This document shows positions 1 through 6,253 of a stretch of 9,191 nt of DNA, one piece after another. This stretch comes from an uncultured Desulfovibrio sp. (GTDB lineage Bacteria > Desulfobacterota > Desulfovibrionia > Desulfovibrionales > Desulfovibrionaceae). The position numbers and the translations under genes were made by a program. The stretch is taken from positions 1 to 9,191 of the forward strand of contig CAMBWG010000067.1 in assembly GCA_945871415.1 (NCBI GenBank), given 5' to 3'. Numbering within the stretch: the first letter of the stretch is position 1; each line of letters starts with the position of its first letter. The notes under the pieces are model-generated. The model did no database searches. It saw nothing but the letters and a program-made list of their open reading frames with translations, and was not told the DNA's origin.

Positions 1-75
1 CGGAAAGAATAACGGCGACGGCGCAACCGTTACGCCTGTTGTTCACTCAAAAGCGCGTGGGGGACGGAGGGGGGT
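1..75. other. Left-edge sequence without a supportable gene
   Basis: No coding frame can be supported in this short edge stretch. Its right part, from about position 49, is the C-rich tail of the hairpin repeat at 76-126: on the minus strand it reads as C runs ending in ACGCGCTTTT. The first 48 bases could be intergenic or the edge of a neighbouring gene, and the window is too short to decide. Confidence 0.5.
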
Positions 76-126
76 CTGGGGGAAGGAAACCCCTTGTGCG
101 CCAGCCAAGGGGTTTCCTTCCCCCAG
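49..126 (-). repeat. Long-stem hairpin repeat, copy A (short form)
   Basis: The core is a perfect 21-bp inverted repeat, 76-96 against 106-126, with a 9-nt loop; the arm begins CTGGGGGAAGGAAACCCC. On the minus strand the palindrome is followed by a C-rich tail (75 down to 49) ending ACGCGCTTTT. The same tail follows copies B and D, so the unit is an oriented element and not just a palindrome. It starts 9 nt beyond the stop codon of the CCA-transferase-like gene. It has no U-tract on either strand, so a simple intrinsic-terminator role is not supported, although such a stem could impede polymerase or protect the 3' end of the mRNA. Confidence 0.85.
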
Positions 127-135
127 TCAAACTTT

Positions 136-1464
136 CTAGCCGGCTTTCTTGGCGTAGTTGCAGACAAAGTGACGGGCGCTGTCGGCATCGGTGACATCGC
201 CGGCGATCTGGGCCTGGAGCAGGGCGTCGCGGATAATACCCACGAGCGGGCCGGGCTTCAGGCGGGTGGCTTCCATGATTTCGTTGCCGTTGAGCAGCGG
301 TTCAAGCATCTGTTCCGGAGTATCGGCGCGTTCCAGATACTTCATATTATGATTGAAGGAGGTGCTGCTGCCGTCGCGGGCCTTGACCTCGGCGCGGGCC
401 ATGGCGATGAGGCGCGGGTATTCGTCCAGCGCCTTGAAGCGGCGGATGCCGCGGTCGGTGAGCATGAACTTGAAGTGCATGTGATGCTTCACCAGATGGG
501 AGAGCAGATCGATGTCTTCGGCGCTGAAGTGCAGACGGCGGAGAATCTTGCGGGTGACCTTGGCCCCGACGCGGTGATGCTGGTAGAAGGACCATTCCTC
601 CCCGGCGTATTCACCGGTATAGAGCTTGCCCACGTCATGGAACATCATGGCCATGGTGCCGAGCCAGTCGTAATGGAAATCCTCTTCGGGATAGTGGCGC
701 ATGCAGGCCAGCGTATGGGCGAAGACGGTTTCTTCCTCGCCGCTTTCGTTGCGCTTCTGCCGGACGCAGGTCAGGGCCGCCACTTCGGGGATGAGCCCCT
801 GCAGAATGTGCGCGTCAAACATGAGCTGCACGAAGCGGTAGAGGGCTTCGGCGGAAACCTTGCGCCATTCGTCCATGATGTCGGCATCGGAGGCGTAATC
901 AAGGACTCGGGTGGAGGCGCGGACGATAGCCATCCAGGTGTTGGGCTCAATGGGCAGATCGAAGTTGGCGGCAAAACGCAGGGCGCGCACGGCGAGCAGA
1001 TAGTTGTGGCGCAGGGTTTCGTCCGGCAGGCCCACAAGGCTGATGACGCCGTCCTTGACGTCGCGGAACCCCTCATAGCGATCATGGCTGGGCTCGGGTT
1101 CGCCGAAGCCCACAAGCCGCAGGGTGCGGCGATCCTCGTCATCCAGCTGATCGATGAGCGTGGGGGTGATGCGCAGCAGCGAAAGTTCGGGATGGCTGGA
1201 ATCTTCTTCCACCAGCGGATAGAAGCGATACAGCACGCCGTCCTGCTCCATTCCGGCAATGGCGCGTCCTTCGGTGATGCGCTCGGCCTTGGGGAAAAGT
1301 TTGAACAGCGTTTCGGTATCGGCTTCGCTGGCAAGATCAACAGCGGGATGCTTGGCATTGGGCAACAGCCGCTCATGCAGGGGCGCATTGATGATGTGCG
1401 CGTCGTAGCCGTTACGCAAAATGGTTTTACAAATCGTGATAGCGTCCTTGAGCGGTTTCTGCAT
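136..1464 (-). CDS. CCA-transferase/poly(A)-polymerase-like protein with HD domain, degenerate catalytic head
   Basis: The 442-residue product has the layout of bacterial class II tRNA nucleotidyltransferases: an N-terminal head, an RNA-binding neck around residues 150-185 (RALRFAANFDLPIEPNT), an HD phosphohydrolase domain at about 245-335, and a C-terminal CCA-type tail (NGNEIMEATRLKPGPLVG, then AQIAGDVTD). HD metal ligands are visible: H in FAHTLAC, HD in MMFHDVGK, then H residues in YQHHRVG and LVKHHMHF. The head lacks the family's GG-x-x-RD and DxD signatures: the matching stretch reads GYDAHIINAPLHERLL, followed by PAVDLASEAD. Nucleotide addition is therefore doubtful, and the HD domain may be the active part. 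I chose the ATG at 1464 because GGAGGA lies 4 nt upstream of it. A GTG at 1476, four codons earlier, overlaps that ribosome-binding site and is unlikely. The gene is monocistronic as far as seen. Family assignment is fairly sure; the biochemical role is not. Confidence 0.82.
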   Translation of the reverse strand: MQKPLKDAITICKTILRNGYDAHIINAPLHERLLPNAKHPAVDLASEADTETLFKLFPKAERITEGRAIAGMEQDGVLYRFYPLVEEDSSHPELSLLRITPTLIDQLDDEDRRTLRLVGFGEPEPSHDRYEGFRDVKDGVISLVGLPDETLRHNYLLAVRALRFAANFDLPIEPNTWMAIVRASTRVLDYASDADIMDEWRKVSAEALYRFVQLMFDAHILQGLIPEVAALTCVRQKRNESGEEETVFAHTLACMRHYPEEDFHYDWLGTMAMMFHDVGKLYTGEYAGEEWSFYQHHRVGAKVTRKILRRLHFSAEDIDLLSHLVKHHMHFKFMLTDRGIRRFKALDEYPRLIAMARAEVKARDGSSTSFNHNMKYLERADTPEQMLEPLLNGNEIMEATRLKPGPLVGIIRDALLQAQIAGDVTDADSARHFVCNYAKKAG

Positions 1465-1502
1465 AATTTCCTCCACAGGAGCAGTGTCCTGAATCTGTGC
1501 CT

Positions 1503-1530
1503 TCTATCGTACGCGAGAAACCAACGTCAA
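1503..1530 (-). promoter_or_regulatory. Possible sigma70-type promoter for the HD/CCA-like gene
   Basis: On the minus strand TTGACG (1530-1525) is followed after 16 nt by GATAGA (1508-1503), a weak -10 match. It lies about 40 nt upstream of the chosen ATG, which suits a short leader with its ribosome-binding site. The -35 is good and the -10 poor, so this is tentative. Confidence 0.35.
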
Positions 1531-1620
1531 GCAATGCTCTTGTGCCGCCTTTCGCAAGCTCCGTTCCCTCTACCGGCCTTTATCACCACCTTTAGGGCGT
1601 GGTACCACTAAATAGTTCTT

Positions 1621-1780
1621 CTGGGGGGGAAGGAAACCCCCTGCTCTGCTGTCGATGCCCGTAAGGCTCCTGCGTCGCCTAACGGGCACGGCCTGCGGCC
1701 GCCCGTTGGGGCGCTGGCTTAGCGCGCAAGGGCTGTTTCCTTCCCCCCAGGTCCCCCATCCTTCCCCCAACGCGCTTTTT
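1621..1780 (+). repeat. Long-stem hairpin repeat, copy B (long form)
   Basis: The outer arms are 1621-1641 (CTGGGGGGGAAGGAAACCCCC) and 1731-1750 (ending TTTCCTTCCCCCCAG). They pair imperfectly near the inner end, where the right arm reads GGGCTGTTTCC. Between them is an insert of about 90 nt with its own hairpin, 1656-1667 against 1677-1688, 12 bp with one A.A mismatch, followed by a GGCC-rich palindromic segment. The tail 1751-1780 has C runs and ends ACGCGCTTTTT, matching copies A and D in the opposite orientation. The insert shares blocks of about 20 nt with copy C near the right edge of the window. Confidence 0.82.
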
Positions 1781-1837
1781 CAGGGGGGATACAGGCCATG
1801 CGGCAGGAATCTTTCAAAGGTTATGAGTGACATGTGC

Positions 1838-1862
1838 TTCTATTTATTTAAAATAAATAGAA
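1838..1862. promoter_or_regulatory. AT-rich 25-nt palindrome, possible operator
   Basis: The arms 1838-1849 and 1851-1862 (TTCTATTTATTT and its reverse complement) are perfect 12-bp complements around a single central A. The site is nearly all A/T in a GC-rich segment. It could be a repressor or Fur-like binding site, or a hairpin. No gene start supported nearby would be its target, so the role is open. Confidence 0.4.
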
Positions 1863-1923
1863 AAATTAATGTTACCAAGCCTTGGGGCCTCTTTAGTTTC
1901 AAACCATACGGCCTGTCGTTTCG

Positions 1924-1944
1924 CGGAAAAAAGCGGTTTTTCCG
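1924..1944. other. Small A/T-stem hairpin in the gap
   Basis: CGGAAAAA (1924-1931) pairs with TTTTTCCG (1937-1944) around a 5-nt loop. The next bases are TTCACTT, not a U-tract, so it is a weak terminator candidate at best. It might end a small plus-strand transcript. Confidence 0.25.
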
Positions 1945-2103
1945 TTCACTTCGGGCCGGGCGGCGCTGGGGCTTCTCTGGCTGCCGTTTTCAAAGGTAAA
2001 CGCTTTATCGCCGGCCTGTATCCTCTGTTCATGGAGAGAATACCGGGAGACGGCGGCCTGAAGGAAAGCGGACGCGCAGCCGCGTTGTTTGATCCTCCCG
2101 AAT

Positions 2104-2189
2104 AAAGCGCGTTTGGGGAGGGACGGGGGAGCCCGAGGGGGAGGGGAACCCCTTTGCGCGCGAGCGAAAGGGGTTCCCCTCCCCCTCGG
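2104..2189 (-). repeat. Long-stem hairpin repeat, copy D (short form, diverged)
   Basis: A perfect 23-bp inverted repeat, 2133-2155 against 2167-2189, surrounds an 11-nt loop rich in CG. The arm carries GGGGGAGGGGAACCCC where copy A has GGGGGAAGGAAACCCC, and the opposite arm has the matching changes, so pairing is kept. On the minus strand a C-rich tail follows, ending ACGCGCTTTATT (to about 2104), homologous to the tails of A and B. It lies about 12 nt beyond the dsr operon terminator stem, so the operon ends in two consecutive hairpins. Confidence 0.85.
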
Positions 2190-2201
2190 ATGCTTCTTCT
2201 T

Positions 2202-2234
2202 AAAAAAGAACGCCCCGCGGGGCGGGGCGTTCTT
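2202..2234 (-). terminator. Rho-independent terminator of the dsr operon
   Basis: AAGAACGCCCCGC (2206-2218) is the perfect reverse complement of 2222-2234, giving a 13-bp GC-rich stem with a 3-nt loop. In the minus-strand transcript the stem is followed at once by a run of U (2205-2202, plus the U residues closing the stem). It begins 22 nt after the dsrP stop codon, as expected for the end of the operon. Confidence 0.93.
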
Positions 2235-2256
2235 ATAAGCGTATCAGGCGGTGAAG

Positions 2257-3423
2257 TTAGTCACTGAAGTTACCGACTTCCTTCTTGACGCCGAGGGCGA
2301 TCTTCCAGAGCAGGGAGAGCACCAGGGCGCCGACGGCGTAGACGCCGATGGCCACCATGATTTCGCGGCCGGTGGGCATGTATTCGGTGACGGTTTCAAA
2401 CATGTTGGGGGTGAAACCGCCGATGAGCAGACCCAGGCCCTTGTCGATCCAGGAGGCGGCCACGAGCATGACCAGCGCCAGCGGGAGCAGGGGGCCGGTG
2501 CGCCACGTGGGCGGAATGAGGATGATCAGGGACGCGGCGGCCATGACGACGGCGGCCCACATCCAGCTGGTCACCCAGCTCACATGCCCTTCATGACCGG
2601 CAAAGAGGAACACCAGCGGATGCTGATGGCCGGGGATGCCGCTGTAGAAGGCCGTGAAGACTTCCAGCAGGTAGAAGAACACGTTGATGCACATGGCGTA
2701 GGTGATGATGGTCGTCAGGGTCTTGATGGCTTCCTTGCCGGGGTTGAAGCCGGTAAGGCGGCGGACGATGAAGACCAGCAGCAGCAGGATGGCGGGACCG
2801 GAGCAGAAGGCCGAGGACAGGAAGCGGGCGGCCATGATGGCGGTCAGCCAGTAATGACGGCCGGGGATGCCGGCGTACAGGAAGGCCGTCACCGTGTGGA
2901 TGGAGAAGGCCCACAGAATGGACAGATAGATGAGGGGCTTGATCCACTTGGGCGGCATCACGTTGTGACGTTCCGCTTCGAGGGTGACCCAGCCGATGAT
3001 GGCGTTGAGGCAGAGGTAGCCCACGAGCACGATCATGTCATAGAACATGACGGAGTTGGGCGTGGGGTGCAGCATGACGTTGAGCATGCGCTGGGGCTGA
3101 CCGAGGTCCACCACGATGAAGAGAGCGCACATGACGACGGCCGAGATGGCCATGAATTCGCCGAAGATGATCATGCGCTTGAACTTCACATAGTGATGGA
3201 AGTAGGCGGGCAGCACGAGCATGACGGCGGAGGCCGCCACGCCCACCAGATAGGTGAACTGCGAGATGTAGAGGCCCCAGGACACGTCGCGGCTCATGCC
3301 GGTGATGGAGAGGCCTTCCTGGAGCTGCTGCAGGTAGGCAATGCCGCAGACGGCAATGACGACGAGCAGGAACAGCAGCCACGCGTAGTAGCGCTTCGGG
3401 CCGGTAAGCAATTTTTCGAGCAT
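2257..3423 (-). CDS. dsrP: DsrP, NrfD-family membrane subunit of the DsrMKJOP complex
   Basis: DsrP is the polytopic inner-membrane subunit of the DsrMKJOP complex. It is thought to exchange electrons or protons with the quinone pool and to partner the periplasmic ferredoxin DsrO. The 388-residue product has about ten hydrophobic segments (roughly residues 12-31, 53-75, 84-105, 126-147, 163-184, 193-225, 234-260, 278-304, 311-328 and 356-376), as in the NrfD/PsrC family. It has no cofactor-binding cysteine cluster, also as expected. The length is normal for DsrP. The start ATG is preceded by AGGGAGAAAGG, and the gene begins 11 nt after the dsrO stop codon, so it has its own ribosome-binding site despite the nonsense codon in dsrO. 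It is the last gene before the terminator. Identification is firm from both sequence and gene order. Confidence 0.95.
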   Translation of the reverse strand: MLEKLLTGPKRYYAWLLFLLVVIAVCGIAYLQQLQEGLSITGMSRDVSWGLYISQFTYLVGVAASAVMLVLPAYFHHYVKFKRMIIFGEFMAISAVVMCALFIVVDLGQPQRMLNVMLHPTPNSVMFYDMIVLVGYLCLNAIIGWVTLEAERHNVMPPKWIKPLIYLSILWAFSIHTVTAFLYAGIPGRHYWLTAIMAARFLSSAFCSGPAILLLLVFIVRRLTGFNPGKEAIKTLTTIITYAMCINVFFYLLEVFTAFYSGIPGHQHPLVFLFAGHEGHVSWVTSWMWAAVVMAAASLIILIPPTWRTGPLLPLALVMLVAASWIDKGLGLLIGGFTPNMFETVTEYMPTGREIMVAIGVYAVGALVLSLLWKIALGVKKEVGNFSD

Positions 3424-3434
3424 GGCCTTTCTCC

Positions 3435-4211
3435 CTAGATGAGGTAGTAGACGCCGGGCTGCGTGCCGAGATTGGGCTTGCGGCGAATGCTGAAGTTGTC
3501 GGCCAGAGCCTTGCGGACGCTGGACGAGGGATCATCGAGATCGCCGAACAGGATGCGTCCGCCGGAGGCTTCCACGCAGGCGGGCATCTTGCCCACGGCA
3601 AGGCGTTCGGCGCAGAAGGTGCACTTTTCCACCACGCCGATCATGCGGGTGGGGAAGGTGGGATTCGGCACCGGATCGGACAGGTACTTGCGCGGGTCCA
3701 CGAAGTTGAACGAACGAGCGCCGTAGGGGCAGCCGGCCATGCAGAAACGGCAGCCGATGCAGCGGTGGTAGTCCATGGCGACAAACCCGTCTTACATCTT
3801 GTAGGTGGCCTGCGTGGGGCAGACGCGCACGCAGGGGGGATTGGTGCAGTGGTTGCAGAGCAGGGGGAACTGCGCCTGCAAAAGGGACGGCTTCTGATGT
3901 TCGCTCAGATCGTCGGGGAAGGCGTGATCGTAGTTGTCGAGCCACATCCACTTGATTTCCTGCTTGCCGGGAATCTTGGGCACGTTGTGGAAGGAATGGC
4001 AGGCTTCGATGATCGGCTTGTATTCTTCGGCGGACTTGAAGGCGCGGGTATCGATGACCATGGCCCAGCGTTTGGCATGCAGGGCGTTGGCGCCGCGCTC
4101 ATAGCGGCCGGGGGCGACCTGTGCGGCATTGGCCAGCCCGGCCACTCCGCTGCTGAGAGCGAATACAGAGAGCCCCGCCACCTTAAGGAAACTTCTTCTG
4201 CTGTTGTTCAT
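3435..4211 (-). pseudogene. dsrO: DsrO, periplasmic Tat-exported ferredoxin subunit, interrupted by an in-frame TAA
   Basis: DsrO is the periplasmic iron-sulfur subunit that should pass electrons between DsrJ and DsrP. Read through the stop, the frame has 258 codons, a plausible full length. The N-terminus has a clear Tat signal (SRRSFLK at residues 4-10, with an A-N-A cleavage site near residue 29). Cysteines follow in ferredoxin groups: C119, C122, C127, C131; then C151, C154, C157, C161; then C197, C200, C212. Codon 140 (3794-3792) is TAA, directly after TYKM and before [11 protein letters not shown]. The reading frame is unchanged on both sides, so this is a substitution and not a frameshift. 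The 5' part (4211-3792, 139 residues) carries the signal and the first motif. A possible 3' restart at ATG 3776 gives 113 residues with no signal peptide and no clear ribosome-binding site. The start overlaps the dsrJ stop as TAATG. The third group ends CVEAS where a fourth cysteine is common. It is probably non-functional as written, unless the stop is a sequence error or is read through. Confidence 0.9.
3792..3794 (-). other. In-frame TAA stop codon 140 of dsrO
   Basis: The minus strand reads ACC TAC AAG ATG TAA GAC GGG, with homologous DsrO sequence continuing in the same frame. One base change from AAA, GAA, CAA, TCA, TTA or TAT/TAC would create it. UAA is not the selenocysteine (UGA) or pyrrolysine (UAG) codon. 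The genes dsrM, dsrK, dsrJ, dsrP and the RsbRD gene all end in TAA, so general reassignment is excluded. Confidence 0.9.
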
Positions 4212-4600
4212 TACTTGTTCCCCTTGGGAAGAATGTGGCAGGTCCAGCAATAGGGATCGACGTTGTTGGTGACGTGGCACTTGTCGCAGAATTCCGCGTA
4301 GTTGTCGTGGCACTTCATGCAGGTGTTCTGCAGGCTGATGGTCCACTTCCTGCCGTCGGAGGCCACATAGACGCGGTTTTCGTTACGCAGGGCCTGATCG
4401 CGCCATTCGTTAAGCAGGGTCATGTGGTTGGCCCGCATGAATTCCGCGGACTCGATACATGCCTTTTCGTTGGGCGTCTTGGGCAGCACGAGCTCGGGGC
4501 GCTTGTAGTCCCGGGTGCCGTTGAAGTTGACCCAGAACGGCGCGGAGAAGATGCCCGCGAAGATGATGATGCCGACAATGACAGCTTTGGCGTTATACAT
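4211..4600 (-). CDS. dsrJ: DsrJ, triheme cytochrome c subunit
   Basis: DsrJ is the membrane-anchored periplasmic triheme cytochrome c of the DsrMKJOP complex. The 129-residue product has one N-terminal hydrophobic segment at about residues 5-25 that serves as signal anchor. It has exactly three heme-attachment motifs: CMKCH at 94-98, CDKCH at 105-109 and CWTCH at 118-122. C48, in NEKACIES, is in the position expected for the unusual cysteine axial ligand known in DsrJ; this match is by position and recall of the family. The ATG directly follows the dsrK stop (TAA then ATG), with GGAGGG about 9 nt upstream inside dsrK. The stop overlaps the dsrO start as TAATG. Both junctions suggest translational coupling. 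Length and motifs are normal and identification is firm. Confidence 0.95.
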   Translation of the reverse strand: MYNAKAVIVGIIIFAGIFSAPFWVNFNGTRDYKRPELVLPKTPNEKACIESAEFMRANHMTLLNEWRDQALRNENRVYVASDGRKWTISLQNTCMKCHDNYAEFCDKCHVTNNVDPYCWTCHILPKGNK

Positions 4601-6241
4601 TTACTGGCCCTCCACCTGCGTCTCGGTTTCATCCGGCTCCACATTGGGCAGGTCTTCCTGGCGCAGGTCCATGGTGCGCTTGCATTCGCCCTTCATGACG
4701 AGCGCATTGGCCACCAGTTCGTGCAGACCGCTGACCGTCACGCCCGGGGCCCAGTAATTGGCCAGAGGCGGCAGGGTGGCGCGGTCGATGGCGCAGACGC
4801 AGGCCATGTGGTTGACGCCGTACTTTTCCTGCACATAGCGCAGGGCGTTGCCACGAGGCATACCGGAACGCATGCGCAGTTCCATGATTTCTTCGGTGTT
4901 CAGACCGGAACCGGCGCCGCAGCAGAAGGTCTGCTCACGGATGGTGTTCTCGGGCATTTCCACGAAGTTGTTGCACACGGCCTTGAGCACGTAACGGGGT
5001 TCTTCCAGCAGACCCATACCGCGGGCGGGGTTACAGGAGTCGTGGAAGGTGGTGATGATATGGTCGTTACGGCTGGGATCCAGGTTCAGCTTGTTGTGCT
5101 TGATCAGGTCGGCCGTGAACTCGGTGATGTGCACCATCTTGGTGGCAGCCGCGTTGGTGAACTTGGTGCCGGTGATGGGGGAGGTGGGCACATCCATCAT
5201 GCAGGACGGGGCCGGGCCGTTGTAGGTGGCCATGTACTGGTTGATGACGCGCCACATGTGGCCGCATTCGCCACCCAGGATCCACTTGGCGCCCAGACGT
5301 TCGGCTTCGGCGTACATCTTGGCGTTGAGCTTCTTGGCCATGTTGAAGGTGGTGAAGGAACCGAAGTTACCGCCTTCAGAGGCATAGGTGGAGAAGGTGT
5401 AGTCCAGATCCAGTTCGTGGAACAGCATCAGGTAGCCCATGAAGGTGTAGATGCCGGGGTCCGCGAACACGTCGCCGGAAGGCGTGATGAACAGGATCTC
5501 GTGGCCCTTTTCGTTGAAGGGGGTCTTGGGACGGATGCCGGTGATGGTTTCGCAGTCATCGGCCAGCATTTCCACGATTTCCACGAAGGAGTGGGGCTGG
5601 ATGCCCAGGTGGTTGCCCGTGAAGGAGCAGTTTTTCACCGGGTCCATGATCCAGTGGATGCCCAGGCCCACTTCGTGCAGCAGTTCACGCACGATGGCCG
5701 TGATCTCGGCGGTGTCGATGCCGTAGGGGCAGAACAGGGAGCAGCGGCGGCATTCGGTGCACTGGTAGGCGTAGTAGAAGAGTTCCTTCACAACGTCCTT
5801 GTCCCAGCCGCGGGCGCCCACCTTCTTGCCGAGAATCTTGCCCAGCATGGTGTAGTCGCGACGGTAGAGGGAGCGCAGCAGTTCCGCGCGCAGTACCGGC
5901 ATGTTCTTGGGGTCGTTGGTGCCAAGGAAGAAATGGCACTTGTCGGCACAGGCCCCGCAGCGCACGCAGATGTCCATGAAGAGCTTCAGGGAACGGTGCT
6001 TTTCAAGGCGTTCGGCGAAGGCGTCGCAAAGAATCTTTTCCCAGTCTTCGGGCAGATTCCAGTCTTCGGCCGCCGGGTCCCAATCGTGGGGATTGGGCAT
6101 GTGCAGCAGCTCCATGGTCTCTTTCTTGGCCGGGTAGCAGTAGCTGCCGGGCGTGAACTGGGGCTTTACGTCAAGCCAGTCCTGCTCGGGAAAGTCCGGG
6201 CGGCTGGCCACGAGTTCTTGAGGCGTAGGCAATTTGGCCAT
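4601..6241 (-). CDS. dsrK: DsrK, HdrD-like Fe-S catalytic subunit
   Basis: DsrK is the cytoplasmic catalytic subunit of the complex. It resembles heterodisulfide reductase HdrD and is believed to reduce the DsrC trisulfide made during sulfite reduction. The 546-residue product has two [4Fe-4S] motifs of the CxxCxxCxxxC(P) type, at C92, C95, C98, C102 and at C161, C164, C167, C171. It has a single C-terminal cysteine-rich CCG-type region: C403 in FHDSCNPARG, C440 and C441 in FCCGAGSG, then C481 and C483. The last pair is CxC here; whether that is usual in DsrK or a departure from the CxxC of HdrD I cannot tell. C326 in GGECGH may also contribute. No signal peptide or membrane segment is seen, which fits a cytoplasmic site bound to DsrM. 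AAGGAGT lies just before the ATG, and the gene starts 12 nt after dsrM. Identification is firm. Confidence 0.95.
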   Translation of the reverse strand: MAKLPTPQELVASRPDFPEQDWLDVKPQFTPGSYCYPAKKETMELLHMPNPHDWDPAAEDWNLPEDWEKILCDAFAERLEKHRSLKLFMDICVRCGACADKCHFFLGTNDPKNMPVLRAELLRSLYRRDYTMLGKILGKKVGARGWDKDVVKELFYYAYQCTECRRCSLFCPYGIDTAEITAIVRELLHEVGLGIHWIMDPVKNCSFTGNHLGIQPHSFVEIVEMLADDCETITGIRPKTPFNEKGHEILFITPSGDVFADPGIYTFMGYLMLFHELDLDYTFSTYASEGGNFGSFTTFNMAKKLNAKMYAEAERLGAKWILGGECGHMWRVINQYMATYNGPAPSCMMDVPTSPITGTKFTNAAATKMVHITEFTADLIKHNKLNLDPSRNDHIITTFHDSCNPARGMGLLEEPRYVLKAVCNNFVEMPENTIREQTFCCGAGSGLNTEEIMELRMRSGMPRGNALRYVQEKYGVNHMACVCAIDRATLPPLANYWAPGVTVSGLHELVANALVMKGECKRTMDLRQEDLPNVEPDETETQVEGQ

Positions 6242-6253
6242 CTTGGCGACTCC

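Larger units (their letters stand above)
1531..2256. other. Long intergenic stretch with repeats, no convincing gene
   Basis: This gap between the HD/CCA-like gene and the end of the dsr operon holds repeat copies B and D, an AT-rich palindrome, a small hairpin and the dsr terminator. Short open frames exist, for example a plus-strand 78-codon frame at 1869-2105. None has a good ribosome-binding site or a recognisable product. That frame also runs into the tail of repeat D, and other frames read through repeat B. The stretch 1781-2103 is not explained: it could hold a small RNA, a decayed gene or spacer DNA. Confidence 0.6.

Noticed and set aside
76..126. Repeat copy A as a CRISPR or simple terminator
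   Set aside because: There is no regular direct-repeat/spacer array, and no U-tract follows the stem on either strand.
1465..1476. GTG start four codons upstream for the HD/CCA-like gene
   Set aside because: The GGAGGA within this stretch is the ribosome-binding site of the ATG at 1464, so translation should begin there.
1599..1608. Perfect 10-bp palindrome GTGGTACCAC upstream of the HD/CCA-like gene
   Set aside because: Too short to separate from chance, and it lies 70 nt upstream of the promoter candidate with no supporting context.
94..1611. A 505-codon plus-strand open frame opposite the HD/CCA-like gene
   Set aside because: It begins inside repeat A, runs antisense to a conserved gene and shows no known motif.
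1570..1770. 66-codon minus-strand frame across repeat B
   Set aside because: It is the translation of the repeat itself (rich in Arg, Pro and Gly) with no start signal.
1869..2105. 78-codon plus-strand open frame as a small gene
   Set aside because: No ribosome-binding site, no recognisable product, and its end runs into the tail of repeat D. It is left as unsupported and not ruled out.
2251..3438. A 395-codon plus-strand open frame opposite dsrP
   Set aside because: Its composition is extreme in His, Asp, Glu and Gly, it mirrors a clear NrfD-type membrane protein, and it has no domain. It is a complement artefact of the hydrophobic codons of dsrP.
3792..3794. Selenocysteine or pyrrolysine recoding at the dsrO stop
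   Set aside because: The codon is TAA; those residues use TGA and TAG, and no SECIS-like element is relevant.
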